64,000 nucleotides of DNA from Auanema rhodensis. Its lineage: Eukaryota > Nematoda > Chromadorea > Rhabditida > Rhabditidae. The notes beneath the pieces were generated by a model that had not been told where the DNA came from, searched no databases, and was given only the letters and a program-made list of their open reading frames with translations. This document shows positions 25,101 to 36,555 of the stretch, one piece after another. Made by a program: the position numbers and the translations under genes. The DNA is taken from positions 15,220,476 through 15,284,475 of the forward strand of contig OZ059894.1 in NCBI GenBank assembly GCA_964057225.1, read 5' to 3'. Every line of letters begins with the position of its first letter. Position 1 is the stretch's first letter.

Positions 25101-25676
25101 ATTACACAACATTTTCATCTGCTGAACCGCCTTCCTTGGGCAGTACAGTCGATGTCGTTCATATATCGTCAGTTTAGTTGTATCCACTACTTCAAGCTGG
25201 TGGCAGGTTCTCTGCCAATCTTTGTTGTGTTGATTCTGAACTATATATATGATTGCCCTGTCCAATTCATAGAAACATATTTCAGTTTCAGTATAACTTT
25301 CAAAAATATTTTTCTATTACATAACGTTTATTACTTAATTTGAAATCAAAAGCTTTTTCTGTTTTTGTTCTTTTATTTTATTTCTTGAGGTCACACCAAG
25401 AATCTATGAGAAATTGTAATTAATCTTTTCCTCATACACTAGAAAGAGGCAATCTCGCTATCTCTTTGTATGAAAAAAAACATTTTAGTATTCATCACTG
25501 TTCACGTTTTCATTCGGTCACACCTGCCCTCATATACATCTGATGATGTACGCAGCATGGTGTCGATTCAATTCTATATAAGCTTACTTCGTTAGATTTA
25601 AGCTCTATAGTTGTGTTCTTGATATTTCTATCTATTATTTCTCGATTTAATACATTTTTTCTCATTTTTTTATAGA
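19166..25676. other. Gene-poor interval (about 6.5 kb)
   Basis: No gene can be assembled on either strand. It is AT-rich with purine tracts (for example GA-rich 22888-22922). Two small patches are less AT-rich: about 20940-21030 and about 24960-25265 (listed separately). It could carry the 5' leader and regulatory DNA of the flanking divergent genes. Confidence 0.5.
24960..25265. other. GC-richer island with short hairpins
   Basis: A sharply bounded patch of balanced composition inside AT-rich DNA. It contains small perfect hairpins, ACTCGT-CGT-ACGAGT (about 25052-25066) and TGGCAG-GTTCT-CTGCCA (about 25200-25217). Both strands are open over about 70-90 codons, but neither frame is convincing. 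It could be a structured ncRNA gene, a degraded repeat or an old exon. Confidence 0.25.
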
Positions 25677-27270
25677 ATGATCAAGCAAATCTTTGTTCTT
25701 GGATTAACTGTATCACTTGCTTCCGCATGTTGTCTTCCACCTATTCCAACATGCTGTGGAGGCGGATTCTCAACTGTTTCTTGGGCTTATGCACCACCAC
25801 GAGTTGTTGGATATCATAGAGTAAGACTAGAATAATTTATTTTTAAGATTCAGCATTTTCTCTTCAGATTCCCATTTATATGAAAGTAGCAGTTCCAGCT
25901 CCCCCACCACCATCATAGTAAGTTTATCTTCAACTAATCTGTCCTTTAAATAGTAGTCGTTGATTTATTTGAAAAAAGTAAAGCTTATTCTAACATTTGT
26001 CCGAATATTCAGCGCTGTTGCTCCAGTACCTCCACCACCGCCACCAGCATTGTATGTTACCAACTCAAAAAAGCTTTTTAGGTTTAAAAAATTAATTTTA
26101 GTGCCCCACCGCCTCCACCACCAATGCCAATGCCTATGTTCGTGCTTTAATATAACAAATGCGTTCTTTAAAATATGCTTAAAAACTAATTTTAGGATAG
26201 CACAGGTACCTCAATCTAGCTATCAAGCCCCACCTCCCACACAAGTGTAAGTCTATAGAATTCAATCTATAGAATTAGTACTTAGATAGTTCTTAGAAGA
26301 TTACTGGGATATATAACATATTTTTGTTTTATTAGATAGTTTCTGCAAAAATAGGAAACAAATAGAAAAATCCTTATAGAATATCTGTTCCACAACTTGC
26401 TCCTCCACCAGTTTCTATGTATCCTCAACCAATGCCTCAACCGATTCCTCAACCAATGCCTCCACCAATGCTTCAACCAATCCCTCAACCAATGCCTCCA
26501 CCAATGCTTCAACCTATACCTCAACCAATGCCGCAACCCCAAGCTATGTAAGTAGTATCGTAGACGAGAAAAGAGTTAATAGAAAATTAATTAATTAACC
26601 CCATATTAATTAATGCTTTATTCTTTATAATATATCTAATATGCTTAATATAGTGTTGTGCAAAATCAAGTCCCTGTACAACCTGAACCATATATGACGA
26701 AGCCGACAATCGTTGTGTGAGTACAGGATCATGACCATAATTATGAGAATTTTAATAATTTTTTTCCAATACTAATACTTACATATATGCATATATACGT
26801 GTATATATGCTGATCAATCGGTTCATTTGTGAAACAAACTCGTTTAGTGCTCAAGCACCAGTTCAAGAACAGATAATCTCAGCTCCAGTTAATGGATATC
26901 AGCAAGGACCTCAACAAACTACAATTATTCAAGAACAACCATCACCTGTTTATCAACCACAAGCTCAGGTTTTTATTTTATGAATTATAACAAATCTTTT
27001 CTTTTCCTCTTTAATTAGTTAGTTGTTTCATTTCTCTTTCGTTTTCCTTCTTTAGACTACATATGAAAAGCAAGTTGAGACACCCATTCAGATTGATTAT
27101 AACCAAGGTGCTGCTGATATAGGAAACGCCATTGAAATCCAGCAGGTAAAGCAGATACATCTACTGTTTGTTCTGGAATTTAAGTTTATAACTTTCAGAT
27201 TGGAGCAAAGAAATCCGCATTGAGTAAAAATGTTCGCCGTGCTTATCTCAAACAAGTGAAACTTCAATAA
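25677..27270 (+). CDS. Secreted proline/glutamine-rich protein
   Basis: Ten exons (25677-25820, 25868-25917, 26013-26051, 26102-26137, 26196-26246, 26380-26547, 26654-26716, 26848-26968, 27056-27145, 27199-27270), about 277 residues. A signal peptide (MIKQIFVLGLTVSLASA) is followed by a short Cys-rich start (CCLPPIPTCC), then polyproline (APPPPS, VPPPPPP), a repeat block of QPMPQPIP/PPMLQPIP units (about 113-150), Gln-rich sequence and a basic C-terminus. Exons 2 to 7 all begin and end in the same phase, as expected of repeats grown by exon duplication. The repeat and leader suggest an extracellular matrix, cuticle or lumenal protein. No family is recognised. The exon 4 donor is inferred from phase (GT at 26138). 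Confidence 0.75.
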
Positions 27271-27329
27271 GCTTAGATTTCAAGCATAAATTCTAAGAAA
27301 ACAGTTAATGTATGTACATTATTGCTTTT

Positions 27330-27352
27330 GTATATATATATATATATATATA
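27330..27352. repeat. (TA)n microsatellite in 3' UTR
   Basis: Uninterrupted TA run just downstream of the proline-rich gene, followed by AATAAA near 27402. Confidence 0.85.
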
Positions 27353-27536
27353 TGGATATGTATATGTGTGTTTGTTGTATAACCATTCTTATCAAAAAAT
27401 AAAAAAATTATTTCTTATAGCACAGCAGTCCTTATCATATCTGCTTATCATTTGAATTCTAATTCATCCTTAGCAGTGAAAATTAAAATTCTCATCTTTA
27501 ATTTTTTTCGAAACTGTTTCTCGCAATTCAATTTAA

Positions 27537-30500
27537 ATGCCGAAACTTACTTATACTTTCCCACGTCTCGAAACTTTTTTTCAAAATAGCAATCCGGTGT
27601 GTTCCCCTTGTCTACGTATCGACAGTACAATTTGGTAAATTCTTTTCTATTCTTATATAGTTATATATTATTTCATGTAATGACAGTTAATATATTATTA
27701 AGGTATTTGAGCTGCCACAGAGAAGAGAATCAGTTTTACAGCAATGTGAACAAACATAACTTAGTTATTTCACTTCACGGATCTCCTGTTGGAAATTTTC
27801 CTCCACAAGCTTCCTGGTTCATTTGCGCACATGTTAACATAAAAATCGGACTATTACCAGCCACAGTAACATCTTAAATCAATCATATTTCTTGTTTTTT
27901 GTTAAATATTGAACTATTAAGTTATATTTCATTATTTATATTATTTTTTCTTTTCTAGACCGGACTTGTAGAAATACGTTCTACAGACAAGAGCCCTTGG
28001 AAACTATTTTCTGACAATATAATAAATACTAAAAAACTCTGTATGAGTAATAGGCTACCCGTGGACGTTGATATTCACCTGTCATCACATGCTGGATGGA
28101 GAAAGTCAGTATTAGAAATTTTTGAATGTTTTCTTTAACAGTTTATTCTATTTCAGCCCTGAGCCCGTGTTTATTTCTGGTCCTATAAACAGCCCTGTCG
28201 TAATTCCACTACAAAGATATCAACACAATATAGAATCTGAGCAAAAAAAGCAGAAAGAGCATCACCGAAGCCAGGTTGATTTGCGTTCACCTATGAACAG
28301 CCCTGTCGTAATTCCACAACAACAATATCAACACAAAATAGAATCTGAACAAAAAAAGCAGAAAGAGCATCACCGAAGCCAGGTTGATTTGCAATTACTG
28401 GATCCTAGTCCCCCAGTTGCATTAGTTGCGGAACCGCCTAAACTTTCTGTGAAAACATCACCGCAGATTCTCAAAGAAGTAAGTAGTTCAACACATGTCC
28501 TTAATTATCAAAAAATATTTTACATTTTAGAGAACTGGTCAATTGAATTTTAAAATTCTAAACGTTTCTTCTACTTTTTCTTCTGAAAAAAATAAAACTC
28601 TTCGTTCTGAGATATATAAAATTGGTCCAGGGTTATGGTAACAATTCTATAATTATAATATTCTGAATCTAATATTGAACACTTATAGGAATATTAAAGC
28701 TGCTTCTAAACTTGGCTTTTTTTATTTGACTGTAGAAACTTGTCTATTCGGTGATATCCCTGATAACCAAAATTGGGAATATATTGCTAATCTTACTTGT
28801 AGTTTCAAATCCAATCAATCAGCTAACACTGAATTGGCAAGTTGTTGAAATGAAGAAATTATTATACTTTTGAATATTTTTAGATTTGCAAAAATATTAC
28901 TGGTCGAGCTGAATCTGAAATTCTACGTATTCCAATTGAAGGTCTATCAGAATATTGTATAAAAGATTGTTTAAACATAGAAATCAATTTAAACATTGTG
29001 AAGGCTGAAGGTTTCAAGTTAGTTTTATTATATATTATATTTTACATTATGGGATAATTCTTATATCTGTGAATCGGCAAGACTGTCATTTATCTTACCC
29101 GAACAATTATTTGTTTCATTTTCTAGTGGAGTAAAGAGTTGACTACTATTAACTTCTGTGAAGCTCAACTACAGTATATTCGTTCAGACCATACCATTGT
29201 AGATTATAACAATTTTCTACGAGAAGTGTGTGTCTGGCGTCTTCTAGAAGAACCCATAGTTACTGGCCCTGGATGTACTGTAGAAGTTGATGAGATGAGC
29301 TTGGAAAAGGAAATACAACGTATGAGTCCTGAAGAAAAAAATTTCGGTCTTCGGTGGTGTATGCCGCAAAACCAAAAAATGTTTTATTTACGTTGTCCTT
29401 GATAGAACAAAGGAATTTTTCGAAACTTCCAAAAAATATCCACCAGAGAGAGCTCAACTATTATTCAGGATGTTTCATGTTTGCGTAGTTGTAGTTGTCA
29501 GATATGATTTAGAAATATTTAAATTTCTTTGCTTAATCTTTTTACAATTTATGTAAATTGTCAAGTTAACGTAAATTTAGATGCTAATTTTACAGAATTA
29601 AAAAAAATAAAATTAAAAAATTAGAATATTTGCCTAAAGGCACTTCTGTGTTTTTTTGGAACGAAATCGGAGTTCTCGTTTATGAGAATTTACCATACAG
29701 TAGAACCTTAGATGGAGAGCATTATTCTGACCAACTCAGAAGGCTCAGTCTTAACATTGAAGCTCGAGAGAAGCTCAGAAACAGAAGTGTAGTGTTGTTG
29801 CATTACAACCCTTGCCCTCACTGCTGATCCACAACAGACGCTTCTGGAGCTTGGATGAACCGTTATAAAACATATAAAGTTTTTTTCAGGAAAGGAATAA
29901 GAGCTTGAAAGAGAGATAGGAGAAAGTAATCGAGAAGAAGGGAGAATACTAATAATAATAAATTTTTTTCTTTGAATAAATTTTTTTTGACTATTTTATG
30001 GGGTCGTGTGGTCGGGGGGGAGGTGGCAATGGTACCACTTAATATATTAATTTTAATTTTCATATCTATATTTATATTTTCAGTGTTAATCATTATTTCA
30101 TCGAATATCCTGAATTCCAAGATGCTGATTTTATCTTACATATTGGTTCTAAAAAGTTTTATGTTCATAGTCAGGTATAATTAATATTTTTTTAAAACTT
30201 GAATTTTCAACATTTGTATTTTTTGAATATTATTATAATTTTAGTATAAGTAATTTAAGTATATATTTAAGATAATTGGAATGTCGTCTTTTACGCTACG
30301 AAACAATATGATTTCGAAGGAAAAATTAAAAAATCAAAAAAATCAAAAATCTTTATTAGAATTAAATATAAACGCTGATGAAGATGTGATGAAAACAGCT
30401 ATTTTAATCATGTATAATCAAGAATTTGCATCTCGTATTCGAGGTAATATTGTTCTTTATTTAATATATAATACATTTTTTTTAGAAAATCAGGTAGATT

Positions 30501-31114
30501 TATACCTTCAGCTAGCAGAACGATACAATATTTATATTTTGTATACTATCTGCTCTCGTATACTGATGAAACCGTTATGGTATAACAATCCAACAACAAT
30601 CTCACTTATTTGGAAATATTCTTTAAAAGAGCTTAAAGTTCGTTTCTTTCCCTTTTTTTCAAATAAATTCTAAATTGAACTGAGAACAAATTCCATGTTC
30701 AATGTGAAATGATTTAAATTGGACATTGTAAATTGAAGTAAAGCCCCTTTTGAACCTTTAGGCTTACTTTTCTTTCAAAAATAATATAAAAAATTAAATA
30801 TAAATGCTAGTATTTCGCAGAGTATCGAAATGGAACAGAAGAATTGCTGTATAAAGGGGGATGAATTATTGAAAACTGAAGTTTATCAATCATTAAATCC
30901 CAAACTCAAATTGGAGCTGATTGAGCATTTGAACAATATTATAAAGGATGCAGAAAAACCTCTAGAAAAATCAAAATATATTGAAGAGCATTTGAACAAG
31001 TTTTATAAGATCCCATCATTTTTATTTGAATTAAAGATGGATGAATTAATTGCTGTATATACACATCAAAACAAGGCTCGCGAGTTAAGAAAGAAGGGTA
31101 AGGTTGAAAATTAA
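27537..31114 (+). CDS. MATH-MATH-BTB domain protein
   Basis: Probable substrate adaptor of a CUL-3 ubiquitin ligase, as known for MATH-BTB proteins. Eleven exons: 27537-27634, 27703-27865, 27959-28104, 28157-28478, 28531-28637, 28689-28836, 28884-29017, 30084-30174, 30272-30443, 30486-30637 and 30821-31114; about 608 residues, all phases consistent. The order is a first divergent MATH domain (about 6-135), a charged linker containing a 36-residue tandem duplication (about 146-217), a second MATH domain (about 247-370) and a BTB/POZ domain from about 375 (FQDADFILHIGSKKFYVHSQ), then a Lys/Glu-rich helical tail. Intron 6 has a GC donor (GCAAGT at 28837). Intron 7 (29018-30083) is over 1 kb and holds two transposon relics. 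The start is the first ATG of the open frame; an upstream exon is not excluded. Confidence 0.85.
28188..28403 (+). repeat. Near-identical 108-bp in-frame tandem duplication
   Basis: Two adjacent 108-bp units (28188-28295 and 28296-28403), each encoding about 36 residues that begin NSPVVIP and end SQVDL in the linker of the MATH-BTB protein. The units differ at only a few bases over about the first 100 nt and diverge in the last codons, so the duplication is recent. Confidence 0.85.
29110..29560 (+). mobile_element. Decayed Merlin-like transposase (ISXO2/IS1595-type DDE) fragment
   Basis: Conceptual translation from about 29127 gives a stretch typical of ISXO2-like/Merlin transposases: HTIVDYNNFLREVC, then GPGCTVEVDE with the first acidic catalytic residues (about 29286-29294). 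The frame then shifts by one immediately after VDE, and the continuation AWKRKYN and VFGGVCRKTKKCFI...LDRTK is read in the next frame to about 29555, with a stop codon on the way. Upstream, the helical lead-in is also interrupted by a stop. No terminal inverted repeats were identified by eye. It lies in intron 7 of the MATH-BTB gene, same strand, and is non-functional. Confidence 0.8.
29600..29880 (+). mobile_element. Decayed mariner transposase fragment
   Basis: The frame 29630-29827 encodes FFWNEIGVLVYENLP, SDQLRRL and VVLLHYNPCPHC, which match the mariner catalytic-domain order W(D)..GV..YE.LP, YC.QLDRL and HxDNARPH. The aspartate of the last motif is missing and the region is one residue short. 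A further piece (TLLELG) follows in another frame to about 29880, ended by stops. It is only a C-terminal fragment, immediately downstream of the Merlin-like relic in the same intron. Confidence 0.78.
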
Positions 31115-31591
31115 AATTGTAAAAATGAATTGTACTATCTATGAAAAAAATTAAAAGAAAATTCTTTTTATTTATTTTGATCAGCATTATATATTTTATG
31201 TTTTATTTTCTTTATATTATTACTATTAGTCTTTATTATGATTCAATGTTCTATTTCTTATTCTTCTTTTTTTTTTAAATTAAAATTTTATAATTTTAAT
31301 ATTATTATTGAATTTTGATATGATTTTATCTAATAATAAAAGGACAAATAAATCTTTTCAAATCTTATTGTTTTTTCTAATTATTTGTTTGTCCAAAAAC
31401 TATAAAATTTGTAAGAACATATCGCAATAAATCTTAGATTACATCATATTCCGTAGGATATACCAAAGTTTTTGAATATATTCTTCAACGGAGCTATATT
31501 TCTTGCTTTCTGGTTCGTCTAATCATATACTAATCTGTTTGAAGAGCAGATCCTACTGAAGGCGGGGCTTTATGCCATTCAACATCCAACT
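31115..31591. other. Intergenic gap
   Basis: AT-rich 3' region of the MATH-BTB gene with AATAAA-like elements near 31334. The last 100 nt become less AT-rich and form the leader of the next gene. No gene seen. Confidence 0.5.
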
Positions 31592-33782
31592 ATGGCCATG
31601 AGACCAGCGGTGAAGAGGTAAAAATTTTTATTTGCAATATAAGCTAAAATCTTTATTATTTATTATATTTTATATATTATATATTATTTTTATTTTAAAA
31701 TATTTATTTTTTCTCATTTATTTTCAAATATAACACATACTTCTGATAAAATACTCTTGATTATTGCTTCAAAAGTTGTGCAAAGTGATTTGTAGAATAA
31801 CTTCTAAATCTTTTCAAACTTTTAAATACGTCATAAACTTTTTATTTTGCATAAAACATTTATTTTTCAAAATATTCGTAATAAGTTCAAGAAAAGGTTT
31901 AATAGCTTAAAACATTATGTAAAATTTATTGTTTTTTATTTATTTTTTAAAAGAAAAAAAGAACAAAATTATAAATGACAAATGAAAATCGTGTATATGT
32001 ATATTACATCATACATTCTATTTTAATCTCGTTGCTTTAATATCATAATCCAACTCAAGGATTTCCCCACGTAATGATCTACTTAAAAACAAAAAATTGA
32101 AAGTCAATCTGGAAAAAAAATCTTCTTTGATGTCTAAATATTTGTGAAAAATGTTTTTATTCACATTTATTTTAAAGCCATAAATGTTAGTAGAACACGT
32201 GGATTTTCTATCATATTTTACTATAAAATATATTTTTATTATTATTATAATAATCATATATTAAAAAACAATATATGTTGCATCAAAAGCATTAAATCAA
32301 ACAACTTGAACAAAGATTAGTTTCATCTCGTTTTTTCAGTATTCTGGCATGTATACAATCACGACCTCGTCTACTTCTATTATCCTGGTTTTTGGTCACT
32401 GTGCTTTTGTTTTCACTTGTTTTTGTCAGAGAATTCTTCAGAATTCATGAAAAAGAGGTGAATGTCTAGAACATTTTCAATGAACTATTTAAAAAAAATT
32501 ATATTCATAAGCATAGTACAGCATAGTCAAAAAATCTTTAGATAGATTTATCAATTAATTTAAAAAATATTTATTTATTTTCAGAAATCAATCAATATTC
32601 TACGAATAATAAAACAAGGTTTGATTAAAATATAATAAAATATATATTTAGTTATTTAAATTTATATATTTATAGATTGTTTTTCAACGTTATGTATACT
32701 GATTATTCCACTTATTTTCTATATTCTTAGATTATCTCTAACTGTATTCATTTCACTTGGATTATCATCCTTTCTTATGTGGTCATTATTACAATTATTT
32801 CAATTTATTCATTCATTTTCTACATCATTTTCTATTATAATATCATTAAATATTTATATAACAATGGTTAATATTAATTGTTTAAAACATAGTTGGGATA
32901 CAACAAGGTAAGATCACATATCTTACTGTTCATCTTAATATTTTCTTTTAATCTTTTTCTCATTTCAGAAAAGGTCCATGTACAGCAACAATCACAAAAT
33001 TACTTTATAGTAGTGTGGATAAAAGCATTTATCAAGTTATATGTTCATTTATGCTTTTTGCTTTTTTATCTTTACCAGTATTAATTTTTAAACCAATTCT
33101 TAATTCTTGGACAATTATTTCAATACTTCTATCATTAATTATTCAAAATATTTGTGCTTTTACAACTACATTAGCTTTATTACTAATTCGTAATGAAGTA
33201 GTTTCTGTAAGAAATGTTTTATCTTTTCGTTTTAAAACATATTTTTTATATTTTCAGGCATTTCCTCAAGTTTCTTGGCCATCACTTCTAAAGAAATGTA
33301 TTCATTCCATACATCGTATGATATATTCAATATTACATATACTAAGAAGATGTATACATTGTATGTTTACATCAATTAGTAGAATATTTATAATTATACT
33401 ATCTATATGTATAACTATATCATTTGGGTTTGACTTTTTTTTAAAACTTATAAGATTTGTTATTTATATTTTCAGTAGTATAATCATCATGCATACTATA
33501 TCAGAAAAAGTATTTGAGAATATCTTCAAGAATCATGACGTATTTATTGACTTTTTTTGCATGTTTTCTTTATTAATAGTATATTTAGGGATCATTATTC
33601 AATAACTTACAGCCATTTTTGGCATTTTTCTTGTTTGTTTTCATCCCAATACCTATTCTTCATTTATCTAATCATAAGCACTGGAGCAATATTATTGCTT
33701 TCTTTACCATGTTGATGATTATAATAACATCAATTGGTCTTAATATTGTTAGTTATTTAAACTATACTTTATAATATTACTA

Positions 33783-33825
<43 letters not shown>

Positions 33826-35385
33826 ATAAATATTTATTTTTTCAGGTCATAACACAAAATCTTCCAAGCTTGAACTTAGTGGATTGTCTATTTCTCTTTA
33901 TTCTAGTTGTTGATGGTCCATTTAGATTTTGTATATCTAATCTTCAATTACAGTCAGTTTTTGTATAATTTATATTAAATATATAAATTAAAATTAATTT
34001 AGTCGGCGTCGTTCAACTACTCGAGTACTGAATATATTTGAAAATGTGATGAGTCAAGTTATTGTACCAAATAGCATTCTATTAGTTATTTGCTATATTA
34101 ATTATAAAAATAATGAAAATGTAAGAAAATCTAATTATTTTATAAACGTTTTAAAAATAATTTTATGTTTCTTTTTCTAGATTTGGCAGATTATAGCTAT
34201 CGTATCATTGACGGCAATGCTGTACAACACATTATTCTGTCCATCAGCATTAATGCTTTGTGGTATAATCATAAATGCTTATGACTAATTTATACATATA
34301 ATTTTAGTTGATAAACAGATATGCGGAGCGGTATATACTAATTCGGAAAGAAGTTCGTTAACAACTGATTTTCAATCAACTTCTATGAGAAATCATGATT
34401 TGTATAGTACAAATAGTCGAAAATATAGTCATGCATCTGCACATGGTTTGTCCCCTCTTTTCATTATATATAGATTAGCTTTGTTCAAACTTAAAACTTA
34501 CTTTTTCCTTGTACTATCTGAAATTTTTATGCAAATTTTCTTTTTATTTTCTTTCCCAGCATAGCAAAGAGCGGTTGCGCTTGAGAGCAAATATAAATCA
34601 TCTCGTGATTTAGCTTTCTAGAATTCATGAAGTATTCGTTTACCTTTTTAGGATTAATTAATACTTTTCTAGAAATATCTTGAAACTTTTCTCAAATAAC
34701 CAATTAGTTAATAAGCATTCTAATGATGTATAAGATTACTAATATATCTCTTATTTAATGTCAAGTATCTATTTGATTCTATTTGAATGAAACAACATAG
34801 TTAATAATTACAAAATCGTTAATTATTTTATATTTAATCTTATAACGAATACTAAATGAGTTATTCTTGTTAATATTCTCTACTCATTTCATAAAGAAAA
34901 TTCCACTTAAAGCAAAGCAGGAAGTGAAATATGTGAGCACTAGGTTACAGAAAATGCAAAGCCGCTTAGATATTCTTTTTGATCTTCGGATTATATTTGG
35001 AAAACATTCTAGTATATGACAGAATGAAAATTGATATCAATTTTTTAATTTTATTCTCCAAAATATCTTCAGGAATGTACCAAAAGCGTTCGTTTTGCAT
35101 GCAACCAATGAACATTCGTCGTGCATCTATGCCAGTTGTGATGCAACAGCGTATTAACCACAAGTAAGCTAAATTTAAAATATTATATTATATTAATTTG
35201 AAACAGAATATCTATATATTTATATATTCAGAGCATGGTCAGAATTAGCCAAAAAATGTCAAAGCATGGATTCAAACACTTCGCCGACTTCTTCATCTAA
35301 ATCCATTTTTCGACGAGAACGTAGTAGTCATGGTTCAATGGTATCATCATCTTCTCTCACTCAGCCTATTACCGAAGAAGATTAA
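31592..35385 (+). CDS. Multipass membrane protein, weak RND/sterol-sensing-like C-terminal half
   Basis: Thirteen exons (31592-31617, 32340-32457, 32585-32618, 32676-32907, 32969-33206, 33258-33539, 33613-33747, 33846-33952, 34003-34120, 34181-34262, 34308-34445, 35073-35163, 35232-35385), about 584 residues with consistent phase. At least eight strongly hydrophobic segments occupy residues of about 15 to 460; a Ser/Arg-rich cytoplasmic tail of about 125 residues follows. The segment from about 355 to 460 (LFLFILVVDG..., RRRSTTRV, then AMLYNTLFCPSALML) resembles the last helices of sterol-sensing/Patched-type RND proteins, but the large extracellular loops and signature motifs are absent. That link is my inference and weak. 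Exon 1 is short and chosen because its donor phase fits. Confidence 0.65.
33786..33822. repeat. (TA)n microsatellite in an intron
   Basis: Long uninterrupted TA run in the intron between exons 33613-33747 and 33846-33952 of the multipass membrane gene. Confidence 0.9.
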
Positions 35386-35721
35386 TTGATTCAAATAGTA
35401 TATTAATAAAAAAGATTAGGTATTAAATAATAAATATTTTAATTAATAGTTATTTCTTCATACAAAAATATTAAAAAAATTAAAATAAAAAGAATTTATG
35501 TAACTTTATGTATGTACATTAATTAATAATAATGTGAGATCTGATCAATTTATTTATTAAAGAGTGTGATCCTAATGTTAAGAGAGAATACAACTTCAGT
35601 AAACATTATTAAGGTATATAAGAATTACTGTAGAATATTGAAAATTGAAACGTTCTCTTAGTTTTTTTTCGTAATCGTACTCCTTTCATGTAATCATATC
35701 ATATAACTAGATACGAACAGA

Positions 35722-36257
35722 TCAAATTGGAAAATCATTAACATAAAGAGTTTCTTCAGGAAGAAGCTTCCGAATAACGTCTAAAAATTGACAAACATCC
35801 TTGACTGTAAATCCTTTCATGAATGGCTCATTTGCTTCAATTATAACATGGAAAAACAATCGATAACATCGTTTTTCTAACCTAATAAATTATATATTTA
35901 TATATTTCTTATATCTAATTATATAAATTATATACCTATTAACATCCAAAGCCCACCAAATGGGGGTGAAAGGTGTACCCCATGCACTTACTCTACAAGC
36001 TTCATTAGGACCATTCTGTTTAACATAGTATACAGCTTGAATGTTACTTAAACGAATAACCTACAATATGAAAAAATAAAAAAAAATAAGAATATGATAT
36101 AGCTTACCTTAGACTGTTTGGTAGGAAAAAAATATTTTTTAATCACCAACTTATCATTATAAATAGTACAATAATCATCCTCATATCGAGGTGAATCACG
36201 TGTTTTAGTTGAAGCACTTAGAAATGGTAAACGTTTTCGAAAACTCTTTGACGACAT
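35722..36257 (-). CDS. Small conserved-looking intracellular protein (PH-like fold?)
   Basis: Three exons (36257-36108, 36060-35936, 35881-35722), about 144 residues, no signal peptide or membrane segment. The pattern of short beta-like segments (YCTIYNDKLVIKKYFF, VIRLSNIQAVYYV), a central WGTPFTPIWWALDV and a C-terminal helix (KGFTVKDVCQFLDVIRKLL) resembles small PH-like proteins; this is a guess from pattern only. The frame stays open upstream of the chosen ATG but has no earlier ATG. It is transcribed divergently from the secreted-protein gene at 36556, with only 300 nt between the start codons. Confidence 0.72.
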
Positions 36258-36555
36258 CAATAATAATTCTTTAGAATTTTCGAACAAAGTGAAAAAAAAT
36301 GAAAAATGTCTCCAAAATAGCTAAATTTTTTATGATTTGTAAGCCATAATCAATGTACGAAATGAAAAGTCAAAGGATTAGTGCAAATGATGATAAAAGA
36401 ATTAATGAGAAAACAGTTTTGAAATAGAATTAACATGTTGAATTGAATTGATTAACGTGGGTTGGCAATTTTCGATAGCGCAATATTCTAAAATGATAGT
36501 TCACGGGAATCACGTAAATTATTTTATTTATTTTAATTTTAAGAAAAACTGGTTT

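Noticed and set aside
32018-32257. 79-codon minus-strand ORF inside the first intron of the multipass gene
   Set aside because: Ile/Lys/Phe-rich as expected from AT-rich DNA; no start context or partner exon.
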